This document shows, one piece after another, positions 35,090 through 45,492 of a stretch of DNA of 64,000 nt. The stretch covers positions 248,001 to 312,000 of the forward strand of contig JADDOH010001516.1 of NCBI GenBank assembly GCA_016648135.1, read 5' to 3'. The stretch is from Agrypnia vestita. Taxonomy: Eukaryota; Arthropoda; Insecta; Trichoptera; Phryganeidae. How positions within the stretch are numbered: position 1 is the first letter of the stretch; each line of letters begins with the position of its first letter. Position numbers and translations under genes: made by a program. Under the pieces are notes generated by a model that made no database searches, had not been told where the DNA came from, and saw only the letters and a list, made by a program, of their open reading frames with translations.

Positions 35090-35605
35090 CGTATTCTGAA
35101 AATAACAATGTCTCGATCTCTAAGATCTTTATCCCAACACTTAATAGACGATAATAAAAATTAAAAATGTCCAGAGCGGATTTTGGAATTCTACGGCTCA
35201 AATACACTGTATTAAAAGATGATATAAGAAAGATTGTTTCTTACAAATGTATTAATTTCTTCATCCACAGCGTTCAGATGAAATATCATGGCTAAACTTG
35301 TCATGACCGCGTTCGGCGTTACCGGGTATTCAAATCTTCCCATCCTGACATTTGACAGATATGTCTGGATCTTTAAGATCTTAATCCCAACACTTAATAG
35401 ACGAGATATAGCTTTACGTCGGTGTTTGACAGATAACAATTTACATCTTTCTCCCTCCCTCTATATCTATATCATGTAGAAACTTACAGAAACAAACACC
35501 GACGTAAAGCTATGTGTTGTTTATTTTTAATTTTTATTATCGTCTATTAAGTGTTGGGATAAAGATCTTAAAGATCCAGACATTGTTATTTTCAGAATCG
35601 GGCCG
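35090..35605. repeat. Nested palindromic element
   Basis: Outer arms (TCTGAAAATAACAATGTC / GACATTGTTATTTTCAGA, then AAGATCTTTATCCCAACACT, CTTAATAGACGATAATAAAA) are inverted. Inside, at 35366-35520, TAGCTTTACGTCGGTGTTTG and its complement form a second palindrome. A half copy is at 49360-49450. Non-coding. Confidence 0.75.
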
Positions 35606-35619
35606 AATATCAGCCGAAT

Positions 35620-36365
35620 TCTGAACTAAGCAAAATTATCTATAAGTATCTTGACAGTTATGTATAACATTGTAATGCCGCCAATTTTAACGTTTTAAGT
35701 TTGGCAGTTTGGCAAGTTTTGGCAAGTTTGAAATGAATGAATTTAATCAATCAGAAAAGCTCTAAAACATAAACTAACGTTATTTAAATATTCACAACTA
35801 TGAATAATTTATTTATTTATTTGTTCACGCCCATATAGACTTTTACATGTAATCATTTTGTAATATACAAATAATTATATAAAAACAATATCAAGTATAA
35901 ATATAAGCAGTGCCTACATACATACAAGATATAAAAATATAAAGTCATAGCATGTATTATATAAAAAAAATAGAAAAATATTACATAATATTAAAGAAGT
36001 ATATAGAACAACATCAGGTATGAACAGTAAAAGTAGTAAAAGGTATAAGCAATAAAAATATCAGGTAGGTGTACCTAAGCATTAAAATATGAGTATGGAA
36101 ATATAATGCACAAAGCAGTAATGTGTATATAAAAAAATTACATATCTTAACATGTATATAAACCTAGTAATAGTGGAAGTTAGTAATGAAATAATATCGT
36201 ATCTTTAAGTGTTAACAAAAATGAGCTTTCTAATTGATTGAATTCATTAATTTCAAAACTGTTAAACTTGAAACTTCAAAATTGGCGGCATTGCAATGTT
36301 ATACAATAACTGTCAAGATACAGAAATATTGCTTAGTTCAGCAAATATATATGTAGCAGGGTGTA
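35620..36365. repeat. Hairpin MITE family 3, copy 2, split by LINE 3' UTR
   Basis: Ends TTCTGAACTAAGCAAAATTA and TATTGCTTAGTTCAG, with the TGACAGTTA/TAACTGTCA and GCCGCCAATTTT/AAATTGGCGGC blocks, are inverted. At 35810-36218 a segment beginning TTTATTTATTTGTTCACGCC and rich in ATAAAATA matches the minus-strand LINE 3' UTR type and interrupts the loop. Confidence 0.75.
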
Positions 36366-36379
36366 ACAGACCTAGTCCA

Positions 36380-36540
36380 CAATACCTTTCAGGTAGATTC
36401 CTTTCTAAATTAGGAGTCGTAAATGTTTATATATTGTCCAATAGTATATGAGTACCTATATGCACATATGCGACTTCAAAGTTTAAATGTTTTTTAATAT
36501 TTCTGACTTATCTTCTGGAGAAATTATAATAAAGATATGT
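36380..36540. repeat. Foldback family 1, partial arm
   Basis: GTCCACAATACCTTTCAGG, GCGACTTCAAAGTTTAAATG and AATATTTCTGACTTATCTTC match the arm at 46430-46625. Confidence 0.55.
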
Positions 36541-36544
36541 CACG

Positions 36545-37040
36545 GTGTATGCGTTCGAATTTGACATAGTGAGTGTTGATGATTGTATCAAATGTTACAA
36601 AAATTGTAATTTTTCGCCATGTTTTTTAGCACTCGAGAATTTAAATACATCATCCGACTGGGAGCGATGGACCATCCCATCGACCCCAGACTCCGCATGG
36701 GTCACAATAATAATTATAAAGTGTGTATATTCTCTCGGACAGCACATTGTTTATAAAAACGTCTGACTCAAATGAGATGGAAGTGACCGTCGCATTTAGA
36801 ATTGCAATGATGTCAGCGCCGAGGCCCATGCACAACGGGTCAACGCAACGGTGAATTTTTTTCAGTTTTGCAATGGATAAAAATAAACTCAGAGGAGTGC
36901 GAGTACTTCAGGTTAACGTATTCTGCAGCCACGATGCCTCTAGGATCTGCCAGTCAAAGACGATGAGTTTACAATAATAATTTATATCCAGGTTTCAGAT
37001 TTTTGGATAGTAGTAGTATATATAAATAACCTGGAGCAGC
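36545..37040. other. Unassigned single-copy-looking DNA
   Basis: Balanced composition. The open frame 36545-36766 (73 residues) ends without a motif. It could be a conserved non-coding element or lost exon. Confidence 0.3.
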
Positions 37041-37049
37041 TAAATATCA

Positions 37050-37985
37050 GAGGCAAAAATAATACTCTATGCAGACGACCTCGGAATATTTTACGAAAAC
37101 AATAATGACATAGAAACCACAAAACAAATCAACAAAGACATAGACATATTAACTGAATGGACAAAAATTAATTTTCTAACCTTAAATGCTCAAAAATGTT
37201 ACTATATTAACTTTGAGGCCAAACGGAAAATGCATAAAATTGACATAAAAATACACAACGAAACACTCACTGAACTAGAAAATACTAAATACTTAGGACT
37301 CAACATAGACAGACACCTCAAATGGACCTTTCAAATAGACAAAGTAATTGACTAACTGACTAAACTGACCAGCCTATTCCACAAAATACACGAATTCACA
37401 CCGAAGACCGTAAAAATTCTGATGTACCAGGCATACGTCAAGAGTAGAATAGGATATTTGATACCCTTCTGGGGAACCGGAAACAAAACTAATCTGAACA
37501 GACTCCAACGACAGCAAAACAAAATACTAAAAATGGTCTATGATCTGAAATACCGTATACCAACTAAAACTGTATACCGTATAACACAACAATTAAACAT
37601 CGAAAGCATTACAAAAATCGAAACACTTAAAATTATTCACTGACTAGCAATTGACGAAATACAAGACGAAGACATAAAATTACACAAAATACACGAAAAA
37701 CACCAACACAACACTAGAATGGCTCAAAACTATCACATAACACAAGCCAAAACAAAACAGGACAATCCCGACTAATTTGCAACGGATTAAAACTATACAA
37801 CGAACTGCCACAACAGACCAAACAACTGACCACTGACACATTCAAAACAGATGTGACAAAAATGCTAAAACTCGGCCAACTATAAAAAAATGACTTTGTA
37901 TCTAAATTATATTATTATTATATTCCTATATTGAATCACGTAAAAATGTTATCCGTAAACCTTTTAGGTTTCCATTATATTTTAT
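37050..37985 (+). pseudogene. Non-LTR retrotransposon reverse transcriptase with YADD box
   Basis: Reading from 37056, KIILYADDLGIFYENNN contains the catalytic YADD of reverse transcriptase (37068-37079). Then follow WTKINFLTLNAQKCYYINF, KYLGLNIDRHLKWTFQID, VKSRIGYLIPFWG, LQRQQNKILKMVY and, at the end, GLKLYNELPQQTKQ with LKLGQL. This is palm, thumb and C-terminus of a Jockey/R1-type LINE. In-frame stops occur near 37353 (after VID) and 37642, plus a frameshift near 37720. The endonuclease and fingers are missing. The 3' UTR (about 37886-37985) is shared with 32287-32485. Inactive. Confidence 0.85.
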
Positions 37986-38003
37986 TTAAAAAAATAATAT
38001 TAT

Positions 38004-38007
38004 ATAG

Positions 38008-38041
<34 letters not shown>

Positions 38042-38092
38042 TAAATATCTATATATATATATTAATATATATATATCTATATATATCTATAT
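38004..38092. repeat. AT microsatellite, palindromic
   Basis: (TA)n with ATCTATATATATC interruptions directly after the LINE 3' end; probably an expanded tail or target. Confidence 0.9.
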
Positions 38093-38139
38093 CAGGGTGG
38101 CTCGATGATTTGGAGATACATAAACCAACCAGTTATACA

Positions 38140-38690
38140 ATGTATTATAAGCTTTTAGGTTTCGTAACACATACATCAAAAGGATTTTCGAATGAGAAGT
38201 GCATCTAGCAAATGTACAATTTCATCATTCGTTCAAAATTGGAATATGGAATGGCAGTGTGGAGCCCACACCAAAGGAAACACATCGACATGATTGAGCA
38301 GATTCAAAAGAAATTCTTGCGCTACTTATACATGCGCAGAACAGGAGAATATCCTACATTCATGCACCATGAAGTACTGCTGAGGGAATGCAACTACCGC
38401 AGCCTCGAGTCGCGCAGACAGGAGGGCCTAGTCGTGTTGGGGGTTAACATTTTAAGAAATGAAATGATGCCCCGAACCTGCCAGAGAATTATGCCCTGTT
38501 TGTACCAAACAATTGTTTGCGAAATCGAGGTCACGCACTATTTCATGTCCCAAAATGCAGAACGGATATAATGAATAAGCACACCATAACGCGTAGTTGT
38601 AACCTAAATGAACTGAGCCATCATGTCGATGTATTTAATGATAGCATTGAATGCATCAAGCAGCGGATCGCCTCCATTTAGGTACTGCAA
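38140..38690 (+). pseudogene. Non-LTR retrotransposon RT C-terminus
   Basis: LLGFVTHTSKGFSNEKCI, a TAG stop, then MYNFIIRSKLEYGMAVWSPH, IQKKFLRYLYMRRTGEYPTF, LESRRQEGLVVLGVNILR, and after a frameshift near 38570 CNLNELSHHVDVFNDSIEC, ending KQRIASI. These are the thumb and C-terminal motifs of a Jockey-like LINE (LEYGxxVWSP, QKKFLRYL). One stop and one frameshift; catalytic box absent. Relatively high coding quality suggests moderate age. Confidence 0.8.
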
Positions 38691-38769
38691 GATGTACTTG
38701 CATTGTAAATGGAGCGATCTGTAATGCAAAAAAAATCATTTTGTAAAAATATCAAAGTTAAAGAACAAA

Positions 38770-39035
38770 TAGAAAATAATATTTTATTCTTTTAATAAAA
38801 TAACTCTTCGTTTAACACCACCAACAAAGTTGTCGTTCTGTCTTTTTCTTCCCTTAATGCTTTCTTGGTTGTTTGCGATTCTGTTTTTGATTAGTAATGA
38901 TGAAGGCTGTGAGCTTAACTAGTTAGTAAAAACTCAATAAAGTGGTGTAAAACAAATTTTTATTGAAAAATATTATGTCTCACCACAATTTGACTGCTTC
39001 GTATGAAAAAATGTAATATTTTATTAAAAAATAAT
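38770..39035. repeat. Hairpin family 4, inverted pair
   Basis: CTTCGTTTAACACCACC near 38811 and its complement GGTGGTGTAAAACAAA-like block near 38943, with ACCACAATTTGACTGCTTCG at the right, form inverted arms; the single arm at 26935 matches. GTGGTGAGACATAATATTTT is shared on the minus strand. Confidence 0.55.
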
Positions 39036-39039
39036 TAAA

Positions 39040-39640
39040 ATATGCTTTTATAAAAAAATAATAAAAAAGAGAAATACTTTTTAACAACCACGGTTAGTAC
39101 CGTGGTTGTTAAAAAAAGTATATGCGGATGTCAATAAAATTAAAAGCGTGGGGCGCTTTTTCTCAAACCCCAACATTTCTTTGCACAATATTTATTTTAC
39201 TGTATCTTTCTTCGGGTGAACAAAAGAAAAGAGCCCAAAAATTATTGATTTTATCGAAATACGCATAAACTGTGATCGCTGTGGCTGTTAAAAAATATTT
39301 TTTCTCCTCTTTGGTCCTTTTTTATAAAAGCATGTTTCTATTTTTGCATATTTTTATATTTAACTCTCCTTTTACATACTTTTATGTAACTCTCTATGTC
39401 CCTTGTTTGTGGTGGAATCTTGTAATTTATTTTTCACCAACTTCCCGCCCAGCTAGAGCTTTGAAACTTTCAACATTAACGTAAAGTGGATGACTATATA
39501 TTATTAAATATGGTCGACATCATTTGGTCATTATTTCGATTAAAATTAATAATCACGTTACTTACATTTAAAAAATATTCACGTTACTTACAAGCAAGAA
39601 TCCTAGAAATAGGTAAAGAAAATTTGTTTTAAACTTTAAA
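39040..39640. other. Unassigned; short hairpin at 39085-39115
   Basis: AACAACCACGGT and ACCGTGGTTGTT form a perfect hairpin. No gene is supported; frame 39272-39484 is AT-driven. Confidence 0.4.
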
Positions 39641-39838
39641 ACTATGTGTTTAATATTTGAATACTGCATGAGTGAAGTTAAAAAATCGAAAACATAACTA
39701 CATTTTTTTTAGTTCAGTCTAGTAGTTCAATTTCTCTGACAAGATTAACACGCATGTGAACAATAGTGGTGATAGTTTTACAATACTGTGGTTGGGGTGT
39801 ATAGTGTTGTGAATGTAGTAATGTAGTAGTGTAGTGTT

Positions 39839-39880
39839 GGTCCTGACGAAGAGACGGGTACGTCTCGAAACCGGTAGTCC
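39839..39880 (+). ncRNA. Hammerhead ribozyme, type I, intact core
   Basis: CTGACGA (39843-39849) fits CUGANGA. Stem II is perfect: GAGACG (39851-39856), GGTA loop, CGTCTC (39861-39866). GAAA is at 39867-39870. Stem III is A-C paired with G-U around a CG dinucleotide (39871-39875), and cleavage is expected after GTA (39876). Stem I is GGTC with GTCC, three pairs of four. All core residues are present, so the monomer or, more likely, a dimer could self-cleave. Surrounding inverted arms are not clear here. Confidence 0.75.
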
Positions 39881-39899
39881 GTAAATCTGGTAGTGGTTT

Positions 39900-40430
39900 T
39901 TAAGTTTACTAACATTCTGTTACATTTTTTTATTTATTTGTTCTTAATATATTTCAAATCGATACGAAACGAATTTGTTTTAAATGCCATAGATAAAATG
40001 TGTTCGCATTAAATAAAATGTCTCTTAATATCCGAATCGAATATAATAAAATATCTTCCAAGGCGGGCATTTGTCGAAATGCGTGGCAATAAATTTAATA
40101 GCCAGCTAATTCGCAGGTGCGTTTCTGGGCACGCGTCGAGTTGTGTCAGTACGCTGCGGTAATGCGATAATAATTAGTGACGCGGTCATCTCGCCTGTTG
40201 GCCCGCCAGCGCGCGCTGGGCGGGGCGGCGGCGGTCACAGCTGAACGGCCGATTGATTTTTAATAACGCGCTTGTGATTTGTTTTCGCCTAACCGAATCA
40301 TTAGCTGGCGCGGGGCTCGCGCGCGCCGGATGTATTTGGAAGCATTGTTTTTTAAATGTAAAGGAAACGCGAAAGATAATGCAATCTGTTTCGCCTGTGT
40401 CGATGCAAATTTGTCGTAGTAATATTGCAG
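39900..40430. other. CpG-rich single-copy-looking block
   Basis: At 40070-40400 CpG and G+C are far above the local level (GCGCGCGCCGG, GGCGGGGCGGCGGCGG). No reading frame is credible; frame 40253-40453 has no motif. A promoter, enhancer or 5' UTR is possible. It ends where the pogo-like element begins. Confidence 0.35.
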
Positions 40431-40879
40431 GTAGGGGAAGGTGGTGTCAATAGTAACAGGTGTCGATTGTAACAGTCGCCGTATATTTTTAAATATTGAT
40501 CATTTAATGGGACAAGCAGTACCGTCTTTTAAACGGGATCAATAGCCATCAAAGAACGCCATTTTGCGTTAACATCAGTTTGAAAGTATCGGTATATTGT
40601 ATATCATCGTATTTCGGCCTAGTGAAGTAAAAAAATCATTAAATAGTCATCTTTTTGTATTCGTCAAATTGTAAGTATTTTTTATTGTTTTATTGTGTGT
40701 TAGTATTCAGATTATTGTTTATTATCATGATGTGTATATATTTTAACGGTTTTTTTAATAGTTTAAGATTAAACATAACCTTAATGCAATGTGGCGAAAG
40801 GTGTCAATTGTAACAGTGTAAAGGATGTCAATTGTAACATGTTACAATTGACACCATTTTGGGTTCCTGGTTGTTAAAA

Positions 40880-41115
40880 ATGATTGAAAGACAAATAGGG
40901 GAAAAACATCCAAAGAATACACTTTTATAAAAGATTTTATAAAAAAATGGAAACGTGTCAATAAGAAAAGCAGCCAAGCATATCGAAATATGACACGTAT
41001 CTCCTCATAGATACATGGAACGCATATAAAAGATGGATCTGTCCCAGTATTAGGATATCTACCCCACAACAAGCTATTATCTAATCAGAAAAAGAATTAG
41101 CTGACTACTGTGAAT
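40880..41115 (+). pseudogene. pogo-type transposase N-terminal helix-turn-helix remnant
   Basis: The frame from 40880 begins MIERQIGEKHPKN, has two stops, then reads KNGNVSIRKAAKHIEI, a match to the psq-type helix-turn-helix (xxSIRKAAKxxxI) that binds transposon ends. A second frame then gives DGSVPVLGYLPHNKLL and a third KELADYC, both expected just downstream in pogo/Tigger transposases. Frames shift at least twice. Dead fragment. Confidence 0.65.
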
Positions 41116-41164
41116 TTTAATAAATTCTAATTTTTTCATTCCTCACTCTATCGACCAATGATTT

Positions 41165-41590
41165 TACACACAAGCCGTCATAGTGACCGCATTTCCACCG
41201 CATTCAGTCTACTTTCATTCCTCTTTTGCCAATTCCAGGCTTCACTTCCATACATCAGGGTTGGCACTAGAACGTTTTTATGTACCGCTAGTCTTGCTTC
41301 CTTTGACAGATTCTTTTTGGCCATAATTGCATAAGGCTCATGCATACATGAGGCGAGTGTTGCAAGCAATAGGAATAGAGGGCGTCCGTGAAATACCTGG
41401 CACGATCAGATACTACAAGTATTTGAGGATGGCCCTATTTAAAGCCGCAAACAACCATAGAACTTGTATGAGAAGATGTATGAATGTGGCCGAAGCAAAA
41501 GTGGTATGCCAGGATAGAAGAGTGTGGTGTTCAATCCTCTCTGCATACCCCTGCGGCGTGATGGTTAGTTAGTTTGTTAGTCAAAATAAA
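41165..41590 (+). pseudogene. LINE with inverted 5' part (twin-priming pattern)
   Basis: The minus strand of 41165-41345 encodes MAKKNLSKEARLAVHKNV, LVPTLMYGSEAWNWQKRNES, then RLNAVEMRS, the upstream part of the family seen at 28775-29262. The plus strand of 41350-41590 encodes the downstream part, ending EAKVVCQDRRVWCSILSAYP, with the TTAGTTAGTTTG tail. Upstream portion inverted and downstream portion direct is the product expected from twin priming during target-primed reverse transcription. The stretch between the two parts is missing. It lies in the pogo-like element and so is younger. Confidence 0.75.
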
Positions 41591-41689
41591 TTATCAACAA
41601 CTATTACTCCAATAACATCAACAACTCAACTCTGACATATCCCACTGGTTGGGATGAAGTTGGTATGGCTTCGAAAGATTAGCTGATTG

Positions 41690-41981
41690 CATTTATCAGA
41701 AGGAATCCTTCGCATTGAGTAACAAAGCTGCAAAAAATAAGCAAGGTAAAAGAAGAACAAAAACTTGTATAATAACCGAGAAAAAAGAAGAAACTGATGA
41801 TGCTTTATGTTTAATTTGTACCAAACCATATTCAACAAGCAAAGAGGGTTGGATCCAGTGTTCCTCCTGTAAATTATGGGTGCATGAGAATTGTGCCCAA
41901 ACCAAACAATTAAATAAATTATGTGTTTCAATTGTAAATCTGATAATGATTGAGCAATTTGAACTACTTTCATGGTATTAA
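41690..41981 (+). pseudogene. PHD-like zinc finger, C-terminus of pogo-type transposase
   Basis: Open frame 41715-41981 has a basic stretch (NKQGKRRTKTC) and then C-x2-C-x13-C-x2-C-x4-H-x2-C with YSTSKEGWIQC and WVHENC. This is the PHD-like finger found at the C-terminus of many insect pogo/Tigger-type transposases. The remainder of the DDE domain is absent upstream. The element could not move itself. A host PHD gene is unlikely because the finger lies between the transposon TIRs. Confidence 0.7.
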
Positions 41982-42399
41982 AATTATTTTAGGGAAGCAT
42001 ATTAAATTAGATTTTTTTCTAATTATTTTATAAATTTTGGTTTTTATAATTAGATAATTTGTTTTATTTTATGTATCTTACAACTTCATAGTCATTTAGT
42101 ACGTACAAATATACCTAATAAAAATAAGTAGATACATTATGTTTTGTGCGACTTATGTTACAATTGACAACACGAGTGTTACTATCGACACCACTGTGGT
42201 GTCAAATGTAACAGTTTCTTCTTTTTTTTATTTTCAAATAATCAAAAATTCTTAATATCTTCAATTTTTTTAACCATGCACTTAGTTCCTAAATATACGA
42301 AAGAGCTTTGAAAAAAAATATCAGGTAATTTAACCGGTTAATTATTTTGTTATAAACCAGAATGTCTATTTTGTTACTTTTGACACCACCTTCCCCTAC

Positions 42400-42930
42400 G
42401 GATATGAGTACAATCTCTTGGAGTGTTATATTCTGTTTTTCTTCTTTCTTTGATACAGTGGTGTTTTTAATTTATTATATTATTATTATAGTTTTAATCA
42501 ACGCCCTAGTGGGCTTTTACAGTACAATAAAGTTACAAAGATGAATATGTACACAAGACGCAACCGCAAAACATCCACCATTATACAAAGCAATTTGGAC
42601 AAATCAAGTAATTGCATAGGTAACTTCATCGATTCGAAGGAAGTACTCGACAGTATCTCCCACGAACAACCCGTACCAGAACCAAAAGAAAACGGGATTG
42701 ACCACACTGCCCCAAATGGATAAAAAACTACTCAACGAACAGACCTCAAATAATCAAATTAAATAATCTCTATGTAAGTCCTCCAAGATATGGTCCCCAG
42801 ACCTGTACTATTTCTCACTCACGTAAACGACATGTATTTACATTACTAATATTTTAAAACTAATTACAAACGTAAATACAATTAGGTACATAATGAGAAT
42901 AAGGTAATAATAAAAAAATAATAACGCTTA
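42400..42930. other. Unassigned; possible LINE 3' end motif
   Basis: AACGCCCTAGTGGGCTTTTA near 42502 resembles the motif in the 3' UTR of the minus-strand LINE at 53850-54995. The adjoining open frames at 42498-42723 have no RT motif. It could be a short LINE tail. Confidence 0.35.
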
Positions 42931-42934
42931 AGCA

Positions 42935-43135
42935 ACCATGACATAGTTATGGATATATGCAACATCGAAGTTTACACGTTTCTTTCAATATTTCTGACTT
43001 ACAGTAACTATCATTAAAGTAACTTATACCGATTATGAAAAATTCTTTCGCTTTAATACAAGTCGATTAAGGTGACAAAAACATTGCAAAAATTAAAAAT
43101 ATAATTTTTTTCAACAAAAACAACAATTTACAGTA
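42935..43135. repeat. Foldback family 1, partial arm
   Basis: AGTTATGGATATATGCAACA, TTTCAATATTTCTGACTTA and TAACTTATACCGATTATGAA in family order. Confidence 0.6.
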
Positions 43136-43786
43136 TTATTTGTGGAGTCTCATATTTATCAAATGTTCAAAAGAAAAAATATTTAAAAAAATAGTGTTGA
43201 AGTCTACAGAGGCAAAATAACTTGTTTACTTGAGAAGAATTTTTAAGATACGTGGTAAAATTTGATTTGCGATGTCAGAGTTTATTTTGTTTTTTTTATT
43301 TCTAACAATTATAATTTTTTTTAGCGTTTTTCAGTCACATTAATATGACTATAAGATAATATTTTGAGCGATGTCGGACGATGTAAAACTAGTATATTAT
43401 ATAATAATAATATATATACAAGATGTCCTGTAACTAGTAGCAAAAACTTCGTGGGGGTCTTCTTCATTCAATTATCAATTTGAATTTAAATATTCTTTAC
43501 ACTTTGGGTGAAATGTCGACAGTTTCGGAGACAAGTGACATCAGAGTTTACTTTTTTTCCGATATTTCTGGCTTATCTTTTCTAAAACATTAGGATTTGT
43601 AATTTGTGAAAGTAATTTATATCGAATATTAAAAATCATTCACCATGATCCCAGTCAAATAAATTATCAAAACCCTGCAGAGATTTAAATTTTTTTTTTT
43701 GTAAGGTTTTCGACATTTTATTTGACATTAAAGCAAATAAGTTTTAGCATACAAATTTTTAATATTGCGTACAGTTGATGGTTCAA

Positions 43787-43984
43787 TGTTTTTTTTTAAG
43801 ATTATCTTTAATTTTACGCTTCAACAGGCCAAGAGGTCTAATTACAGAATCGAAACACATCACAAAATACCCAGGCTTGAGTAAATCACATAGATTAATT
43901 GTACCCTCACCAGGAATCGAACCCGGAACCTCCAGTGTGAGAAGCCAGTGTCATGCTTACTGGGCTACGAGGGCCGCCTTTTTA
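43787..43984 (-). mobile_element. tRNA-headed SINE
   Basis: On the minus strand: GGCCCTCGTAGCCCAGTAAG (A box region), anticodon-like CTTCTCA, GGGTTCGATTCCTGG (B box), then a body with GGGTATTTTGTGATG, and poly(A) at 43787-43797. About 195 bp, apparently full length. Confidence 0.75.
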
Positions 43985-44142
43985 TAGGAATTTTACGGGA
44001 AATAAGTCGTAAATATTGAAGAAATCAAACTTTGATGTACGGGTATCTCTATAATTTTCAAAATTTATCACACAATTTAATATTTTGTACTCGAAATTGA
44101 ATGAAGAAAACTTCCCAGAAGTTTTTGCAACTAGCTACGAGA

Positions 44143-45032
44143 CAGGCGCGTGCAGTGGGAACAAGAAGCATGACTTTTATTTAACCGTATATTTGGGAAA
44201 AAAATATAGAAATTAAATATTTTCCTGGCAGAATATTATGAAATATTAAAATCTGAATAAAATTTTAATTATTGTGGTTTGAATATTCCGAGATATATCT
44301 CTAATTTCGGTTTCTTTTTAAGACAAATACTTGTTACTAGTTGTTAAGTTACTATTACCAAGGACTTTAAATGGTGTGAGCACATAGCGAGTGTGGTTAA
44401 GAAGGCTAACTCTATTTTATATTTAGTGAGAAGATCATTCCAACATCTGACAGTACCACTATTCACAACTATTTATAAGACATGTGTGAGGCCTCTCCTC
44501 GAATATGCCTCTCAGATCTGGAATCCATATTTTGTTAAAGATATAGTTTTACTGGAAAATGTTCAGAGACGAGCCACAAAATTGCCCTTGGGTCTTAAAA
44601 ACCTGGAATATGCGGAAAGGCTGAGAGTATTGAAACTGCCCACTCTTCAGGAGCGACGAGCAAGAGGTGACCTCATAGAGACATTCAAGATTCTATCGGA
44701 CTACTACAATATTCCTAATATGACAGATATGTTTGCATTTACCACTAATGTGGGCCTTCGAGGACATCACCTGAAGTTGAATAAGTCTCGGGTCTCGTGT
44801 AACCCAAGAAAGCATGCATTAAGCAATAGAGTGGTCAATATGTGGAACAGTTTGCCTGAGGGCGTTGTGTCTGCAGCCAGTGTCAACCAGTTAAGAATAG
44901 GCTGGACATTCAAATGAGAGACAGTGATATGGGCCTATCAGCTTAAGCTGCCTGCCCATTATCAATAATAATAATAATAATAATAAATGCTTAGGAAAAA
45001 GTCATGCTTCTTGTTCCCATTTCACGCCCCTG
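44143..45032. mobile_element. hAT-like non-autonomous element with LINE inside
   Basis: Ends CAGGCGCGTGCAGTGGGAAC and GTTCCCATTTCACGCCCCTG are inverted and continue inward as AAGAAGCATGACTTTT. The exact 8-bp duplication CTACGAGA lies at 44135-44142 and 45033-45040, as for hAT transposons. The inner space is mostly a CR1-like LINE. Confidence 0.85.
44340..44990 (+). pseudogene. CR1/L2-like retrotransposon RT C-terminus
   Basis: The open frame (44393-44917) reads VVKKANSILYLVRRSF, CVRPLLEYASQIWNPYFVKD, LENVQRRATKLPLGL, LRVLKLPTLQERRARGDLIE, LRGHHLKLNK, then SNRVVNMWNSLPEGVVSAAS. This matches the C-terminus of CR1/L2-like LINE reverse transcriptases in full order, and upstream TKDFKWCEHI extends it. 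It ends early at GWTFK. A (AAT)n tail at 44965-44985 is typical of this group. It has no stop within 174 residues, is 5'-truncated with no catalytic box, and lies inside the hAT element. Confidence 0.85.
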
Positions 45033-45189
45033 CTACGAGACACCTTGTATAGGTAAATATTAGAGTAATACTTTTGACGGGTGCAGCCAGCATCTACAGA
45101 GTATCTAACTACCCATATTATCCTCAACCATGTATATTGTGCTACAAATGTGAATAGAGTGCGCTATTCAAACAACATGCCCCGATTTA

Positions 45190-45475
45190 AGTGCTGCATA
45201 ATTGAAAATGGTTAAATATACGGGCGCGCCCGGGATTCACGCGCCGCTTCCTGGATGCCCTCCTCTGAATTGTTCTTTCATTAGCAAGTTGTGCGTGCTG
45301 ACTTGTTGTCAGTTGAGGAGCATAAAGCTGCGTCCACACCTGCCCCGCACGTCGTCCGCAGGAAGTCGCTACCCAGTGAACTATGGGCACCGGGGTTCGC
45401 AATCGGGGCTGTCACGCTGTGTGGGTGCGGCGGTTATTTCCATTGGCTGTTCGTGACGGCGCTCGTATTAGAAAT
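45190..45475. other. GC-rich patch, unassigned
   Basis: Strong local G+C with overlapping open frames on both strands, none with a motif. It might be an old transposon or unique regulatory sequence. Confidence 0.3.
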
Positions 45476-45492
45476 TTACAATAATTTCATCT

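Larger units (their letters stand above)
40434..42396 (+). mobile_element. pogo-like (Tc1/mariner superfamily) DNA transposon, defective
   Basis: Terminal inverted repeats GGGGAAGGTGGTGTCAATAG (left) and TTTTGACACCACCTTCCCC (right) are each flanked by TA (40432-40433, 42397-42398). Subterminal copies of GTGTCAATTGTAACA-type motifs recur in both orientations at 40448-40475, 40802-40856, 42158-42215 and 42370-42390; they are probable transposase sites. Remnants of the transposase N-terminus and a PHD-like finger lie inside, with a LINE at 41165-41590 replacing or accompanying a deleted DDE core. Confidence 0.85.
43417..45051. repeat. Foldback family 1 variant, host of nested insertions
   Basis: Left end TACAAGATGTCCTGTAACTA and right end CTACGAGACACCTTGTATA are inverted. 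Removing the hAT insertion (44143-45032 plus one duplication) restores a right arm that matches the left arm through GTAGCNAGTTGCAAAAACTT. A SINE sits near the centre. Confidence 0.75.

Noticed and set aside
41626..41973. 115-residue minus-strand frame
   Set aside because: Shadow of the plus-strand PHD-like finger frame.
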